Shown piece by piece: positions 10,436-25,400 of a stretch of DNA of 64,000 nucleotides. The notes beneath the pieces were generated by a model. The model was not told the DNA's origin. It made no database searches and was given only the letters and a program-made list of their open reading frames with translations. How positions within the stretch are numbered: the stretch's first letter is position 1; each line of letters opens with the position of its first letter. Both the position numbers and the translations under genes were made by a program. The stretch comes from Phoronis australis (Eukaryota > Phoronida > Phoronidae): contig NMRA01000457.1 in the NCBI GenBank assembly GCA_002633005.1, positions 259,119-323,118 of the forward strand, read 5' to 3'.

Positions 10436-13400
10436 GTACGTAAATGTTTTCAACTTTTGCTTGTAGTTGTTGTTCGTTTTCGGTTCATGTTTACCAGTTT
10501 GAGTTTTGGCATGTGGTTTTCAAAGCCAGGTTTCCGTCAGAACCAGTCAAAAGACACTACACGTACTTGCACCTTGACAGATTCGTCGAACTGCAATTTT
10601 CAAAGAATTTTCACTGTTAAACCTTCACTGTTTTTGTAAGTCAGATGACACATGCCGATTATATAAAAAAACTACCTGACTATTCACTTCTGATGTCTTC
10701 GATCCCAGCCACAACTTCCCGGCACACCAGTCAGTCAGAAGGCAGTCCACGGACAACTGACGGTCACTTAACTGACTTGTTCTTTTTTAATGTACACAAA
10801 TATCAGGTTTTCCAAGGTACTGAAATCTGCTGTTTTGTAACTCTACTTACACTCACAAGCAATTCTTTTTATTGTATGTCGTTTGTGATGTGTGTTCCCC
10901 TTATTGGTAGGTACATAAACCTTAGAATTGCCAATTGGGCTAAGACTGTGGCTCTTAGACTATGTGCAGCTGTCTCAGTCAATGAAACATGCGGGTTCTT
11001 GCACCCAAAGTCATGTCTGCGTGCTGGCGCAATGTGCTGTGGGATATTTAGTTAATAATTACATCACTTGGTGGAGTGATTGTTGCTTAGATGTCTTTTA
11101 ATACTGTGACGCATTTTGCGAATCAAGCCATTATTTTCTAAAAGCACACACAATAAATTTATTCCATTGGCCATTACCAGTGATATACTTACAACTACCA
11201 CACATAACACTTTGTTTTGTGAACTTCAAGCCAATTTGTGTTCTATGAAATTGTCCCCTTCCGTGTCTGCAAATGCTGATTGATTTTTGAACAGACATTT
11301 GTTATTAGGGCCTATGTCTAGCTGGAGCCAGTTAGAAGTTGTTCCCACACATTTTGAATTTGATACACTAAACACTAAAATATTGGTATTATTTCTGATA
11401 AATCTTTAAAAAAAAACCCTGGGAATGTTCAGTAATCTTCTATATATTATATATGTAAATGTATGTACGTCAGCACTCGATTTGGTGACTTGCAGGTCGC
11501 CAGTGCGAACTTAGATTGTGTTTAGCGATCTGGGAAAATCTGAAGTCGCCACTGGGAGTATCAAAGTCAGACAGTAATTCACCCTGAATTGGTTCCAAAG
11601 TTCATGTTGACTAGTCTTCCACACTTTATATGACAAACAGTTTTCCTAGATTTATTACCTTTGATTGACATTGTTCCGTTTATTTTGTGAAATCTGCATT
11701 TGCCATGTAGCAGTCAGCACACATCAAATGCGCTTAAATTACAACAAGAAGTAAACAGATGGAAGTCAGAAATTTTTTTTGGCAAAAATTGGGCATCATG
11801 AGTGAAGTAAACACCACCGTTGTATGCGATTGTCTGCGTTATATGGTGTGTTCATTGGCCGGTGGAATGGAATTACATTTGCAGGAAGAAATTGAAGAGG
11901 CAATGAGAACAGGGCACATTACGGCCGTACGACCTTTTTTCAGTCGATGATTTTTATGCTGGGTTGGCAACTTGGCATCATGAAGTGTATGCGACCTGGG
12001 ATTTTTAGTTTTGCCAATCTCATTTTCTTGCCAGGTCGCTAAATGCGACTTAACGTTAAGCCAAGAGCGAGCACTGTATGATATGCATATATAAACTTGA
12101 ATTCCTATCATATGGTAACAACAAAAAAAAGTGCCAAAAATGTCAAATTTTGGCGTAGTGTAAGTGTATAATTGTTGGTGCCCCTCGTATGCATGTAGCA
12201 ATGTGGGTAAATATCGCAGAATAAGAGAATGCACTGTGGTATCCCGGGAAGTGGGAATTGGTGCACTGCATTATTATTTGACTGCTGCATTTCTAAGGAA
12301 ATTTGCTTTTAGGAAGTTCAATTCGTGTTAGTTCTCGGGGTCTCTTAATTTTTTACGTTAAAAATGAAAAGACAAAAATGTTTGATGAAAAGTTCGTTAA
12401 AGTGTTTATAAACCCGCCTTGTGTGGAAAACTTCAAATGTTTATTTACGTAGACCATTTACTGTTATGAAATTGGTCTGAATTTTTTCTTAATGTCAAAA
12501 CTTGTGTTATGTCATGGCTTAGAAGAAACTCACTCCGCGTTAGTATTTGAAATTTGTCTCTACAATTTGACTTATTTCTGGGGTGTCATTTTATTCACAG
12601 AGATGGTCTTTAACAGAGACAAACTGTCAGGCCTACTAGTGGTCTATTCATCAGTTAATTTATTGTGAAATTTTGAATGAAAAACAAGGTTTATTACTGC
12701 TTCACGAATTAATCAGCTTCATTTCATGGTTTTACTGTTAGGGCAGCGGAAACAAACCTTTGATATTGATTTTTAATGTAAATAAGTTCCGGAATTTCTG
12801 GTTGTGCTCTACAGAACGTTCGTTAAAGTTGTACGAAATTGAAATTAATTTTGTATTTTAAATTGATATTGAAAAGGTAAACTTTAAAGGTTGCATTTAA
12901 CATTTGTATTCCATATTCCATATGGTTTAAGCTTTTGATTGATAACTGTTTATTAATATTGTAAGTTTAGATGTATAAGAATGAACTTGTTTATATATCA
13001 GTCAAGTTTTTGTTTTCGGTAGCATCGAATGGGTTTCTTAATTTTTTTCAGAGTCTAACTAAAGAAACACTTATTTGGGGAAATAATTGCTGAATTTTGA
13101 ATTTTAAAGAGAAAATAATGATTTGTTTTTGGTTTCCCACCGCGTGATATCATCAGTGGAAGATGTTGATCAGTTGACAGCATATATACAGTATATAGTT
13201 GAGATTTTATAAGTTACGAGGACATGGAGAAAGAGCTCAACAAGTATAGGTATGGAGATAGGGGTGAAGACTCCAGTCAGGCTGTAGGTGAAACGGGTAA
13301 TGTAGACCTTACCATATTGGCAGACTTTGCTTGTTTGAGGCTGTATGAACTCAACCCTCTTGAACCGGCGTTTTGGCAAGTGAAGCGGAGTTAGAGCCTA

Positions 13401-16400
13401 CTCATTCTGCGGACAGTCCTGATTTCAGAGCTGACATTTCTGAGTTGTAATTGTAGATTTGTATTTAATCACGATTTAATTTTCTAACCACTTCTGTGTC
13501 GAATAATATGTCTTGAACTGTAAACCTGTAACCAAAGTTTGTGTCCTGGCTGTCAAAGCCCAGTCAGCGAATATTGATTCCATTTCTTTGAATGCCGAGT
13601 GCGTTTGTCAGGAATGGTCATAGCTAATTATTGTTTTGCTGACACGATTTTATTTCTAGTAAACAATACTCGTTTTTGTCTTGTCTATGAAAGCTTTGTA
13701 CCATTTTGATTCGTCAGTTGTTGTCGTACAGTGCCCAACTGCAGCCTCTGTGCCAGCTGTGGTCGTGACCTAAACTATTTGCCTAGCATCTACATTCCAT
13801 ATTTTACATTTGGGCATTAGCGTAAGTAAGCATGCATTCCCACAAAATCTTGAACAATAATAGACTGATTAGAATTTACGTATTGCAATCACATTCATTA
13901 ACTCAATCATAAGTTGATCATTATGAGGCTGATAATAGGTGCCTACCGACCACATTCCCAGCAATGGCTCAACACTTTACACTCTTTTTGTCTATCAAAT
14001 GCAAAGTAGGTGTTGGAAAAGCTTCTCAAATCTCCGTTTTTGCATGATTGGTCAAAATGGGGTGAGCACAACGTGGCCCCTTTACTGATCGTTTGCTTTA
14101 CCGTGTACTGCCACACCTGTGTCCGACGCCATTTCTGGGCGATCTTAGGGTGTTTTGGAAACACAGAAGTTGAAATATTGTGCATCTATTGCTGCATCAT
14201 CCGCTCATGCAACTTTTCATAATACTCAACTCGGGCAATTTTAAAATTTTTTCGAGATCGCTCTGGCTCATGGCTGGTATAGCACAACACAATGATGGAG
14301 AGCGGACTTCCACTGATGTCATCACAATTATATTTTTTAATTTATGCATTCTTAATTACTACTACAAAAATTGAAGAAGAAATATTAAAATGTCGTAACA
14401 AAATTGTTGGTAACCAAATTCAACCATTTATGACCACGGTGAGAAGGGTTTAAGTGGGTGAATATTTTGTCGTTCAATTTTAAATATGATTCACTAGCTC
14501 AAATGCTGCAACAGTATTGTTTTGAAATCCATTTTTTCAACAAACTAAAGAAGTAGATTTTTCAAGGTGATTTGAAGCTCACTGAAATGTCATTTGTGCG
14601 TCTTTATTTGTTTACAGCGAATGATGCTAACATGTAGGCATAAAGTGTCATAAACGTCAATCTCAGTTTTATCCAACTTGCCACCTGGAACAGTGCAGTG
14701 TTTCTTGGTATTAGCATGTCAGTCTGTAGTTCCTTATCCATAATTTTTACTTATGTCAAGAATTCCTACAATTTTTGCATTGACCTTTATTACGATTAGA
14801 GATTTGCAAGATATCTGCATTGAATTATGGGACATCATTTCTCCAGCTGAGTGAAGCCAACCAATGAAATCAGAACATACGCATTCATTTCTAGCCAAAA
14901 GACATGGTGAGGAAAATGTCCCTCAACTCTCTAACCTTAAAAATGTCCAGTAGTGGACTTTTCATGTTGGCACTCTCTAGTGTAATAAGAGCATGAAAGC
15001 AACTTCCACCAAAATCTCGAATCAGAATTGGTGGACAGAAATTCAGTTACTGCATAGTCGTTCTTTAATTTAAAAATTCAGCGATAAATCTCACTGTTAG
15101 CCCCTCCCATTTTATAACATGGTTAAGTTCACTAATTTATTTTCACTTTTTGACATTGGCTGGAATCGAAATCCTCCCGCTTTAGCAGTCGCAGCTCGAC
15201 TTAGCAGCCCGACTCACTTCGCAGCCTGGCTCACTTAGCTCTGCGGATTTTTCATAGTGGGAAATGTATGGAAAATGATGTCCTTCATCTATTGATATTT
15301 CAAAAGGTTTGTCTTTTTTGTAAGCCACGCCCCACTGCAAATCAGTGGAATTTTTCCAGCATTGTAATAGCAGGAAAAGTGTTTTAAAAAACGCTGTTCA
15401 TATCAGCAGGTTGAAACCTCCCATCCACATTACATGCAGTCTACAGCTGGCGCTGAACGCCTGTCCGCCAAAGACCTGATCGCCATCTGAAGGGATGGTG
15501 CATTTCAATATTGCGCTGTTATTTCGCAAATCATCTATTTTTTTCAATTTGAGTACTAAGAATGCGAGTCTGTTGGTATTGATGGAAAAAGTGCATTGCA
15601 GCATGTATTTGTTCTACAATGTTAAATGATCACTCTTAGCTGGGTACCAGCTAGTATCATGTGGTTCAGATAACAGCCAACTTGATACATGGTTGTTAAA
15701 TACTGGATTGATTGATAGCAAACAGTTGTAAAACCCAAATTTATTTGACAGCCAGGATTCACTAACTTCACTTTCAAGTAGTTTGTGACTCATTGCCAGA
15801 GGGACTGAGGGCTAGCTTGTCTTTCATTAAAATGCTTGTATTGTAACTGAATGTATGATACCATACATGATTGGTCCTCCAAATGATGTGTTGGATTTCA
15901 ACTGATCACTTTTGTCAACCATCTCCTCACAGTCCTTTGTTGGTTTTCCATGGAGCATGCTGATACATTGCCCAGCCATGATAACATGAAAGGATTTGTT
16001 TATGTTATACCTGATCTGGTTTGCTTGAAATTTGGTAATTGGTGAGGTTGGGCTGCTCAACACTTCAAATTGCCATGTTGTGCTTGGGTGGCCTGGTCGT
16101 GTTGTAGTCTTGCTAGATTGTATTTGTGCATGTTTAGCTGGCTAAAAATAAAATTTTATGTGAGGGCAATTTCTGAAAAGGCATGCATGTGAAGTGAGGA
16201 TTTTTTGCGGTTAACAAAGCCTTGTGAAGTGGAAGGTTTGTGTGAGTTAAATGTGATTCTGCCCTGACGGGAAATTTTCAGTCTCTGGAATGGAGTTCTT
16301 GGGCCTGATGAGGGGTATTTTGTGTTATTTTTAAGTGTTTTCCATGTGGGAATCGAGGGGAGGCTTATAGTGCAGGCCATGGTTTAGATCTCTGTTTAAA

Positions 16401-19400
16401 GTACAGGAAATTCCACGGTGAATGAGATTCTGTGGAGCAGATTTCTGTCAGTGGTACATGCAGAGATTGGATATCATCTTTGCCAGCTACTGTGCAAGAA
16501 ATTAATCATGAAATGGTCTCCATAGACTTAATTTCCACATTATCTGCAACTGATTTCTGAACAATATACAGTGACAGACTGCATCTAATTATAGGTCTAC
16601 TTATTTGCTATGAAAGTGTCCAATTAAGCCAGGTTTCTTGTTCCTTGTCAATAGTAGTAGTGGTTGATGAGATTTAGAACTAAGTTTGTAGTAAATGGCT
16701 AATTTGTGCTTGCTCCGTTTTCTTCTAGGCGACATTCAGATATTGAATTCTGTTAAGAAGACGAATTATAATGAGAGACAGTTCACACACGCAAACCAAG
16801 TGTCCCATCTCCTCTTTCGAGTAATTAACCTTTATGTGCCTTAATAATCTGGCTAGTCAGAAACAATTATGTGCAAGCAGAACCTAAACACTAAACACGC
16901 AATGCTCTGCACGGCTGCATATTGCATTTGCGACCTGAAAATTGCGAGATTTTGGTAGATTCAAATTTGTCTTGGGAATTCCAACACCTGAAAATGACTC
17001 ACTTGCATTTCGCAACCTGGAACCTGTGAGTACGACCTGAATTCCAGAAACTGAACTTGGGATTTTGGTGGGGTACCTAGCGATTTGCTGATTTTCATAG
17101 AGTTGAGGACTGTCGCATCATTGGAATGAAAGCTTCTCATGTAAATCTGCATTTTGATTTGGGGATGGAAAATAAGAAAGCAGATCAGTTACCTGTAGCG
17201 ACCGAGAAAAACATAAAGTTATGGGTCAGTTTACCCACAATGTCTCAAATCTATGGATCAATGAAGAGGCCATGTGGGTCATATTAGTAATTCCTGTCCT
17301 TTTGATTATTTTTTTGAGAGGCAGAAGTTTCCTGTGAATGTCACGCAGCAGCAAGTGGTTGGTTCAAACAGTGAAGTGCATTTCAGTTGAACCAAAGACA
17401 TCAATTCATGTTTATTGCACAATATGCTTGACCAGGTAATCACTAACGTTGCATGGGCGGCGCACCATAGGGGACTGGGGGGCTATAGCCCCTTGACTTT
17501 TTCAATGGTATGCCGCACATGGTATATAGGCGGTGCATCACAGGGGGGCTGAGGGTGCTTTAGCCCCCCCACTTTTTTCAGTGGTGCGCCGCCCATCCGT
17601 TGCTTTTGTCAGTGGCATTAATTTGGGTCATCTGCTCTACTGTTGTCTCCTGTTAGAATTTTGATGCAACACACTTGTATTATTATTGAAGACAGAATAG
17701 GGTGTGAGGCCGTTGGCCAGAGTTACGTAATCACAGCTTCAGTAAAAATGATCATACCCGCATGATGCAGGGCGATGTCTTGAACTCTTTAGATGATTTT
17801 TTCAAAGGAACTCAGGTATGCTGTATTAGCTATATTTGATTCTCAAAGATGATATGTGCTTCGATAAATTTGTCAACTGTAAAAATGATAAATATTTTGT
17901 TATCTCAAATATTTTGGTTAATGCCTGTAATTGTTTTTAAACAAAGAGTCCAATTTCAGGACATTGTTAATTTAAAGAGGTCTATCTTGGGGTTATTGTT
18001 TAAGGAACTTAAATTAATTCTACAATGTTGAATGTTTTCAAATTTGTTGGGTACATTATAAGTTTCCCAAATTGAAAATCATATTTTTGTTATAGGTTTG
18101 CCACATGTTTTAATAATGAGTTTTCCTGAAGACCGTAAAAGTCATCAGTTCTGGTGGTTCTTGTGGCTGTTAAATTTGTCACTGCACTAGGTTGGACTCT
18201 GTTTTTTCTCAGAAGCCTTGCTGAAAGTTTGTAAACAATATTGAGTGAATGGGTATGTAAGAGTCAAAATGAAACCACTTGATCTTAATATTGTGAAACT
18301 TAAACCTGGTCTAAACTTTATAATAGCACCATTGGGAACACTTCTCTTTATGTCTGCACTAATGGCGTCACAGTCAAACTCTGCCAACTTTGTGCTGGTT
18401 TTTCTATCATTCGTTAAGTTAAAAATAGTTTAAAAGCTATCCTGAACGTCTGTTGATGCTAGACATTCAATTTAGTCTTTTGTGTCTGCTTAAAAATGGT
18501 ACTTAGAGTAGGAAAATGCTTAAAATTGTTTCAAAGTTAAGGTGGCTTTCAACCTGCCTCCCATGACAAAAAGCGAACTTTCATTCAGAACATTTGCCAT
18601 TATGAAATTGGTGTCAAATTTTTCGAACTCGGAATTATTTTTGACATTTTCTGTTGTACTTTTACGGGAACCTAAGATATGTGGCTATTGGTCTAGTTTG
18701 TCTCTGAAATGGCTGATTGAATTCAAGTTAAACTTTCCTGAAGGTACTAGACTTGATGCACTGTTCCCCCAAAAATGTGAAGGATTGTCTTCAAAATGTT
18801 CCAGTTTGGCATGAGGGGCTCCAAAATTGTTGGAAAGTGAGTGGACTGGGCCCCAGTTTTTGGAGGTGTAAGGCGAACTCTACAGCTTCAGTCACCAGGT
18901 CGTATTGTCCACAAACCGATTTAAACTTGAACTACAAAACAGGTTGGAAATTGACATTTAGCAAGTCCACTTAATTAAATAAATTGCCAAACAAACAATT
19001 TTATGAGAAAGGGAAGCTGGATAAGTGAAGTCAAGTTATCAAAAGCAGGAATAATTACTTCGCATTGCTTTTGATGTCGGATATTACCAGATAATGTCAC
19101 ATGTTTTATCTGGAAATACCACATGTGAAAACATATGGAGATGATCTGATGGAGTATCTGGGTAAGATAATACAGGCGGGTGGAATGAATGTTCCTCAGA
19201 CTGAACCCATTGCATTGTTCAACAAGACAAGTGTGTGGTTCCCCTTGTGTTTATAACATGCAGCACTATGTATTCCTGTTGTACTGTCCATTACTGACTG
19301 CTCTATAGAAGTGTTCATATGAATGTAATGGACAATCCCTATGATCCCTTGAAAAGAATGTGACTAAGTAGTTGCTTGTTGTGTAATGACTGTTATCTTA

Positions 19401-22400
19401 AAAATCCTTCAGTTTGGAGCAGTCTCTAAAATTTGGGACACGGAAATTCAATCAGAAATTGAACTTTTTGACTCCGAAGATTGGGACACGGGTGACTTAG
19501 TCGTTCATCATACTGCTCAAATATTGGCATCAACAGAATCTGAACATAGACTTGGCAGTTCATTAAATCATTAAAAATAGCCATAGACCCAATGTTTCCC
19601 ATTCATGCCATAGTGTGTTAAACCTAGGTGAATGATCCTTTGTCATTGATAGATATTCTTGAATTTGGGACTGTCGACATTGTTTATTTCTAAAATTTGG
19701 TACAAACTCCAACTTAGTGCAAAATAGTTAATTGTTCACTTTCCAAAACTGGTTAATTTTCTCTGTATGTTTTACCAGAATTGCTGTTGCCGTTAGGATA
19801 TTACATAATATTGTTAGACTGATTATCTATTCAGCAAAGATCATTTGTGAAGATACTGACACATTATGCACCTGTGAATGCACAGAGGTATATAATTTCA
19901 TATTTTAAATACAAATAGGTTTTTCAAAATGTGAACAGGAAATGATTTGTTTTCAAAACTACCTAGGTTTTGAGTTAAAAACTGTTGTGGTTCTAGCAAC
20001 CTGTTGCTCAATTATTAAGCTTACTTTATAACGGAATATCGTGAAAAACGTATCGTGGGAAAGCATCATTTGAGTGAGTCAATGAGTGACGCATATTCAT
20101 CTACTATGACTTAGTTTGCCGTCAACTTTAGTCTGTGTATGATGTCAGTAGCTTTTGCGATAGTGCACTGAGGTGACCATAAGCATTAGTGAGACGCTTT
20201 TTTGATCCTATTTCAAGTTTGACAAAACTGGCACGTTTGAGAAATGGGGAAAAGTCCTGGAACGTGCTTTATCAGCCATGTATATGTACAACATGTGGTA
20301 AAAATGTCAGGTGGAAAAATTAAATTACTATTCCTGCACTTTATTATTAACAGGTGTCTGATGATTACCCAAAGGTAAGTAAAGCCAATTCTCTTGCCAG
20401 TCAAGTGCTTTGCACTTTCTTACCCAGTCTAGACGCTCCGATTTTTTGTATAACTTTGTGTACAATTGCCTGAAGCTGCTTTCGCATTAGTTAGTCCGGT
20501 GGTAGTTCTGATCATGGTTCGTTGTGCGATGTGCACTTAATAGCAGAGCGTCTATGCTGCGGTGCAGTATGAACGGTCAATTTCGGTCCCATCGAAGTTA
20601 TTGCCAGGTGCCTCTATTATTGTCAACAATTAAAGGGTAGTGAAGTCGCTAACTGTTATTATATTTTGCTCGAATAATCATTAGTCAAACTAAAAATAAG
20701 TTTTATGTCTATTAGCACATGCAAATGTTCCCAAATTGTCACATGTAAAAAATACTTAGTGTGCAACGCTACCTAGCGATTACTTTGGTGGAACCAGCGT
20801 CACCTACCATTTACTTCGATGTCCGTTAACTACCATAGCTAGTATGAATGGTTTAGTTAACTTCGCAGTTCGATGCTCTGCTCAAACTGAAGTTAAGTCA
20901 GTATGAAAAGGCCTTAGGACACAACGTGGTGGACAAGAAAAATTTTATTTACTCATTGTATTGTACAACCCAATAAAAAGCCTTTGCATGTTATGTACCA
21001 CAGCTACAATCATCAGACTTTTGAAAAAATTATGCGCATTCGCAATGAAGCCATGGAAGAAAGTGCAATTTTGGCAAATATCTTTTTCCAAAAACGGTGA
21101 GATTTTCTTGTAATTTTTGATTGAAGAATTCAGTTCTAGTGAATTTCTCTGAGGAAATTCCTTGTCTGCCAGGAACAGAAGTGGCTTGTGTTAGGTGTTG
21201 CAGCTATCAGCTGTCTGTCACTTCCTCTTCTACTAAGTGTTAAATATGTGTTTGTTGAACTATAGCAGCCACAGTGGGGGTATACTTGGATTTGAACTTC
21301 AGAATATTTTATCAACCACATGTCTGCCACTGTTTATTCTGCCTTCTCTTGAGGATAATTTATTGTTCTTGAGTGAAATCTTGTCTAATGCTTGATCTTG
21401 TGGTAAACTACTGTCATTGAAGATCTGCGATATCTAGAAAGTGACCAAAGTAGTTTCCACAGGTGTTTAGTGCAATGGGCTCAACCATGAGGCTTGCGCA
21501 CCTCTGATGATTTTGATTTTTTAAAGTGGTTTCTAACCATGGTCAATTTTCTCAAGATCAACTTAAATTGACACACTTAAGTGAGTCATATTTATATTCA
21601 TATTGCAAGTGTGTGCATAGGGCATTATTTGTTATTATTTGGTGAAGTGAACTTTATGAATTTTTTGTTTGTTTCTTTGTTTGCACTCTATAGAGCACAA
21701 CTGTTGTTGGACCGATGCGAAGTTTACAGAAGACATGTCTCACAAATGTCTCACAGCTTATATTTTTTGTTTTAGTCAGACGCAAGACAATGCTGTGGCA
21801 GCCATGTTTTCCTTTTTGGGTTTGCGGAGCCATAGCTCTGCTGTTTCTGGTGGGGTTTTCTGATTTTTTTTTCTGTGGATAGGGCTATCGCGAGTGTGCC
21901 GTCTGTTTTTTGGACTCTGTTTTTTGCTTTTATTTTACAGTATTTGTATGCAAGTCACATTCGTGCACTACAAAAAAATGATTGCTAGATTACACTCTTC
22001 TAGAAAATTATATCGTCTTGGAGTATTTGAATATGTGCTAAAAGTAGCAGATCCAGATTTTTGGGACCCTCAGCGGTGCAAGGTCTGGGGGCCGGTAATT
22101 TGAGCTGCCCCCCTCGGGTCTCTATGTTTTCACCTGATGACCACGACTCTCAAGGTTCCCTCAATGTTCCCTCGTGTCACCAGACATTTTCGAAATCTGT
22201 TCATCAAGAATTTTGTCCAAGTTTTGCAATTGTCTCCAGTGATTGGTTTTTGGGGGAGATTTAACTGTAACTAAGGGCCTTGTCCCACAGAACTCATTCT
22301 CAGAATGTCCAAGCGCTTTATAACATGTTGTTGAAACTCTCTCACTGAAATGCTATTCAGGGGATGGGCTGAAATGGATGTAATTTTGTCAAATTTATGC

Positions 22401-25400
22401 CTCAATAGTTGCATTCTCACTTTTTGTCCTTGTTCAGGCAGTAGAACGGATGCTGAGCTCCCTCTTGTTTTTTCCCGTTTTCTCAACTCTACTGAAAGTT
22501 ACCTTGGACTGTAAATACCCTTCTTTAGCTATAAATTGCCCTTGCTTGCAATCTGCTTTTCATTATTTAGCCATCAATGGTTACCCTGAATAGCCTTCTC
22601 AAGATAAAATCTACTTACTCCAAGCATTGAAGTGCCATCCAAATTTTTTACCTGCTTAGAAACCTTCTTAACACCTCGTATCATCTTACGTGAGGATTCT
22701 CCTACTTATCTCACCTTGAAAGTTGCCTGGAGACAGGATTTCAGTGTATGAATAAGACTATCATAATTTTAAGTGTTGCAGGGAGATGTTGTTTGCAACT
22801 TAAAGATGTATTTGCACGCTCCTAACTATGCTCATGTATAGTCAGAAGTAATGGTAATGCCATTTTAACCTTATCTACCCTAAACAAAGTACAGTTGTAT
22901 TCAATGACAACTTGTACTTGTGAAAACAAAAAGTTCTTCAAATTGGTGTTTTTTGTGCTAATGACGTACCTTGGGGTTGACGTAGCCCGCATCATGCAGT
23001 GTTATTCCCCAGCACCACGTCATGATTCTCACTGGACATGGTTGAGAAATTTACTGCGGATCCTTTTTGCCACAAAACTCGTTTTTAAAAACATTTGGCA
23101 ATTCTCATCGCACTTCATATTCAAATCTTCGCTATATGTTGTGTTTCTTACTAGTTTGGCCAAACAATCACAGAAATAAGGAATTAGTGGGCAAGTTCCT
23201 CTTTAAGGTTATGTAGGACCCTTTTAATGGCTGTCTGTATTTAGCCAAATGTCTACAGGATTAAAGATTTAACTGGGTATATAATTTCTGAGAGTAAAAA
23301 ACCTGAATAACTTTATTTTTTGACTTTTTACCAATTTCTTATTTATTGGGTCATGTGGCCACATCTTTTTGTGAAGTTTAGCAAAAAATAGGTACATTGA
23401 TAGCAAACCAATGGTATCAATAATGCAATCAAATTTTATTTGATATGAAACTTCAAGGTGAGATCTCAAAAAATGCTGTTACAGCTTTATGAAATATGAT
23501 TCCATTTATGTCACTTTCACGTTGTTTCTTAGTTAAAAATCATAAAAGTCCTGTTTTGGTAACCCCACATTCAAATGGGGAACATTGTAAAACAATTCCT
23601 AACGCCGTCTTAGAAAACTGTTCCATAGTGTCAGTCAACCATTTATGAGATACGATGTGCTGAAGGCAGCCAAATTTGGACTTTTTCCTGGGGGCCAGCG
23701 TAACCTTAATTACGCAGGAGACGTCGTGATCATGATGACTGTCGGGTTTGGGGCCGCAGTTCTACGGGCCTCCCCAAACATTGTGCTGACTTTCCAGATA
23801 AGCACTTCCATTGTGAAGACTGGCATACTATTTAAGACAGTACTGTTGGTTTAGGAAGTGCAGGTACTTGTTTTTTTACTAATGTTAATATAATGATGGC
23901 ACGGTGACAATCAAGGTTTGCTAGATTCAAATTGCCTTTCAGTATAAAGCGTAAATAGGTAACTTATCATTTAGAAAGTCAGTATCTTACATTTTCAGTT
24001 TTGCTATGTATCTCATTTTTGAAAAAATCTTCTATTCTCCTTAGTGCAAGCCCAGACATTTTGCTATGTTGTCCTCAGAAGACCTCCTGAAATGGGACAA
24101 GTGATTTTCGGAGTGACATACCAGATGTTGTTTACACCTCAGGCTATACTTAAGCACACAATTAACACCTCTCCTATTCCACCGGGAGACGGTATTCTCT
24201 TTTCTTATTGAAAATTGATTCTTTCAACTAGGTACTTAATTTTAAAGTAACTCAGCAGTGAATGGAAAGGCGTTAATTCCTTTGATATCTCACCTGTTAA
24301 TTCCTGTGAAATCTCACCTATTAATTCCTGTGATGTCTCACCAATTAAATCCTGTGAAATCTCACCTTTTATTTTCTGTGAAATCGCACCTATTCCTGTG
24401 ATATGTCACCTATTAATTCCTGTGATATCTCACCTGTTAATTCCTGTGATATGTCACCTATTAATTCCTGTGAAATTTCACCTATTCACTCCTGTGAAAT
24501 CTCACCTTTTATTTTCTGTGAAATCTCACCTGTTAATTCCTGTGATATTTCACCTATTTATTCCTGTGATATCTCACCTATTAATTCCTTTGATATCTCA
24601 CCCATTTTGAACAAAAGTAACTGTCTAAAATGGCCTTTAATTTTTTGAAGGGTTCCAACATGGTTGTGATTGAACATTACTTTTCTAAAGATTGGCGGTA
24701 AGCGTGGTCTACCCTGAAGATTATGAAGTTAATTATTTGATGTTACCTACTGTTTGTGAGAAAAAGGAAGCCTTATTATGGTGAGATTTTACTGTACCAC
24801 TGTTTACGTCCGCTCAGCCCGGAGTTAAGTCAATATGAAAGGGCCTAAAAAGGTCGCAAATCAATCCACTGACCGTTTTATTGCAGTTTGTCACAAAAGT
24901 CAAACATCACTTTTGTACTGCTGTACCCAGAGCGGACTGAAAAAATGGCAGTCAGATTGTTGAAAATTCTCGTTTCAATTTTTTCTTTAGAATTTTCAGT
25001 CACTTATTGTTAGCAGTTACTGAAACCATTTGTATATATTGGTTCATGTAGAAAACAACATACCGGTAATTAGACTTATTGCGAGTTGTTTTTTGCGGGC
25101 CTCGTTGTGACAAGAGTTGGACAGTATAATATTTAAGCCATTGAATACTCACAAACACACTCTGGCTGACAGTTATTGCACATTTCGAAGTGGCGGACTT
25201 GTTAAAGTCACCGACCACGGCGGTGAAAGTGATAATTTTAGAGCAATTTGGAAACTCATGGGTTCATCTCAACTATTAGGCAAAAACCTTGTGCCGATCA
25301 TATTGTAGAGTTGTGCTATAGTAACCTTATTTATTACTAACTGCATATTCGTAATACCAAACATGTATCATTCACCGTGAAAATGGTCAAGGTTTTTGAC

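Larger units (their letters stand above)
10436..14889. other. LRP4 intron 1, left part
   Basis: AT-rich intron. It holds a degenerate copy of the CAGGGCTCG-type element (about 11480-12075), a 136-residue open frame at 10645-11055 with no recognisable domain (judged chance), and a short unassigned open frame at 13224-13394. No exon joins LRP4 in phase here. Confidence 0.5.

Noticed and set aside
10645-11055. 136-residue open frame just after LRP4 exon 1
   Set aside because: No recognisable domain, ordinary intron base composition, and a frame of this length is expected about once by chance in a 64 kb AT-rich window.
24398-24648. Repetitive (ISPINSCD)n frames as a structural protein
   Set aside because: Produced by a 24-bp minisatellite whose length is a multiple of three; no gene context, and it lies within a long intron.
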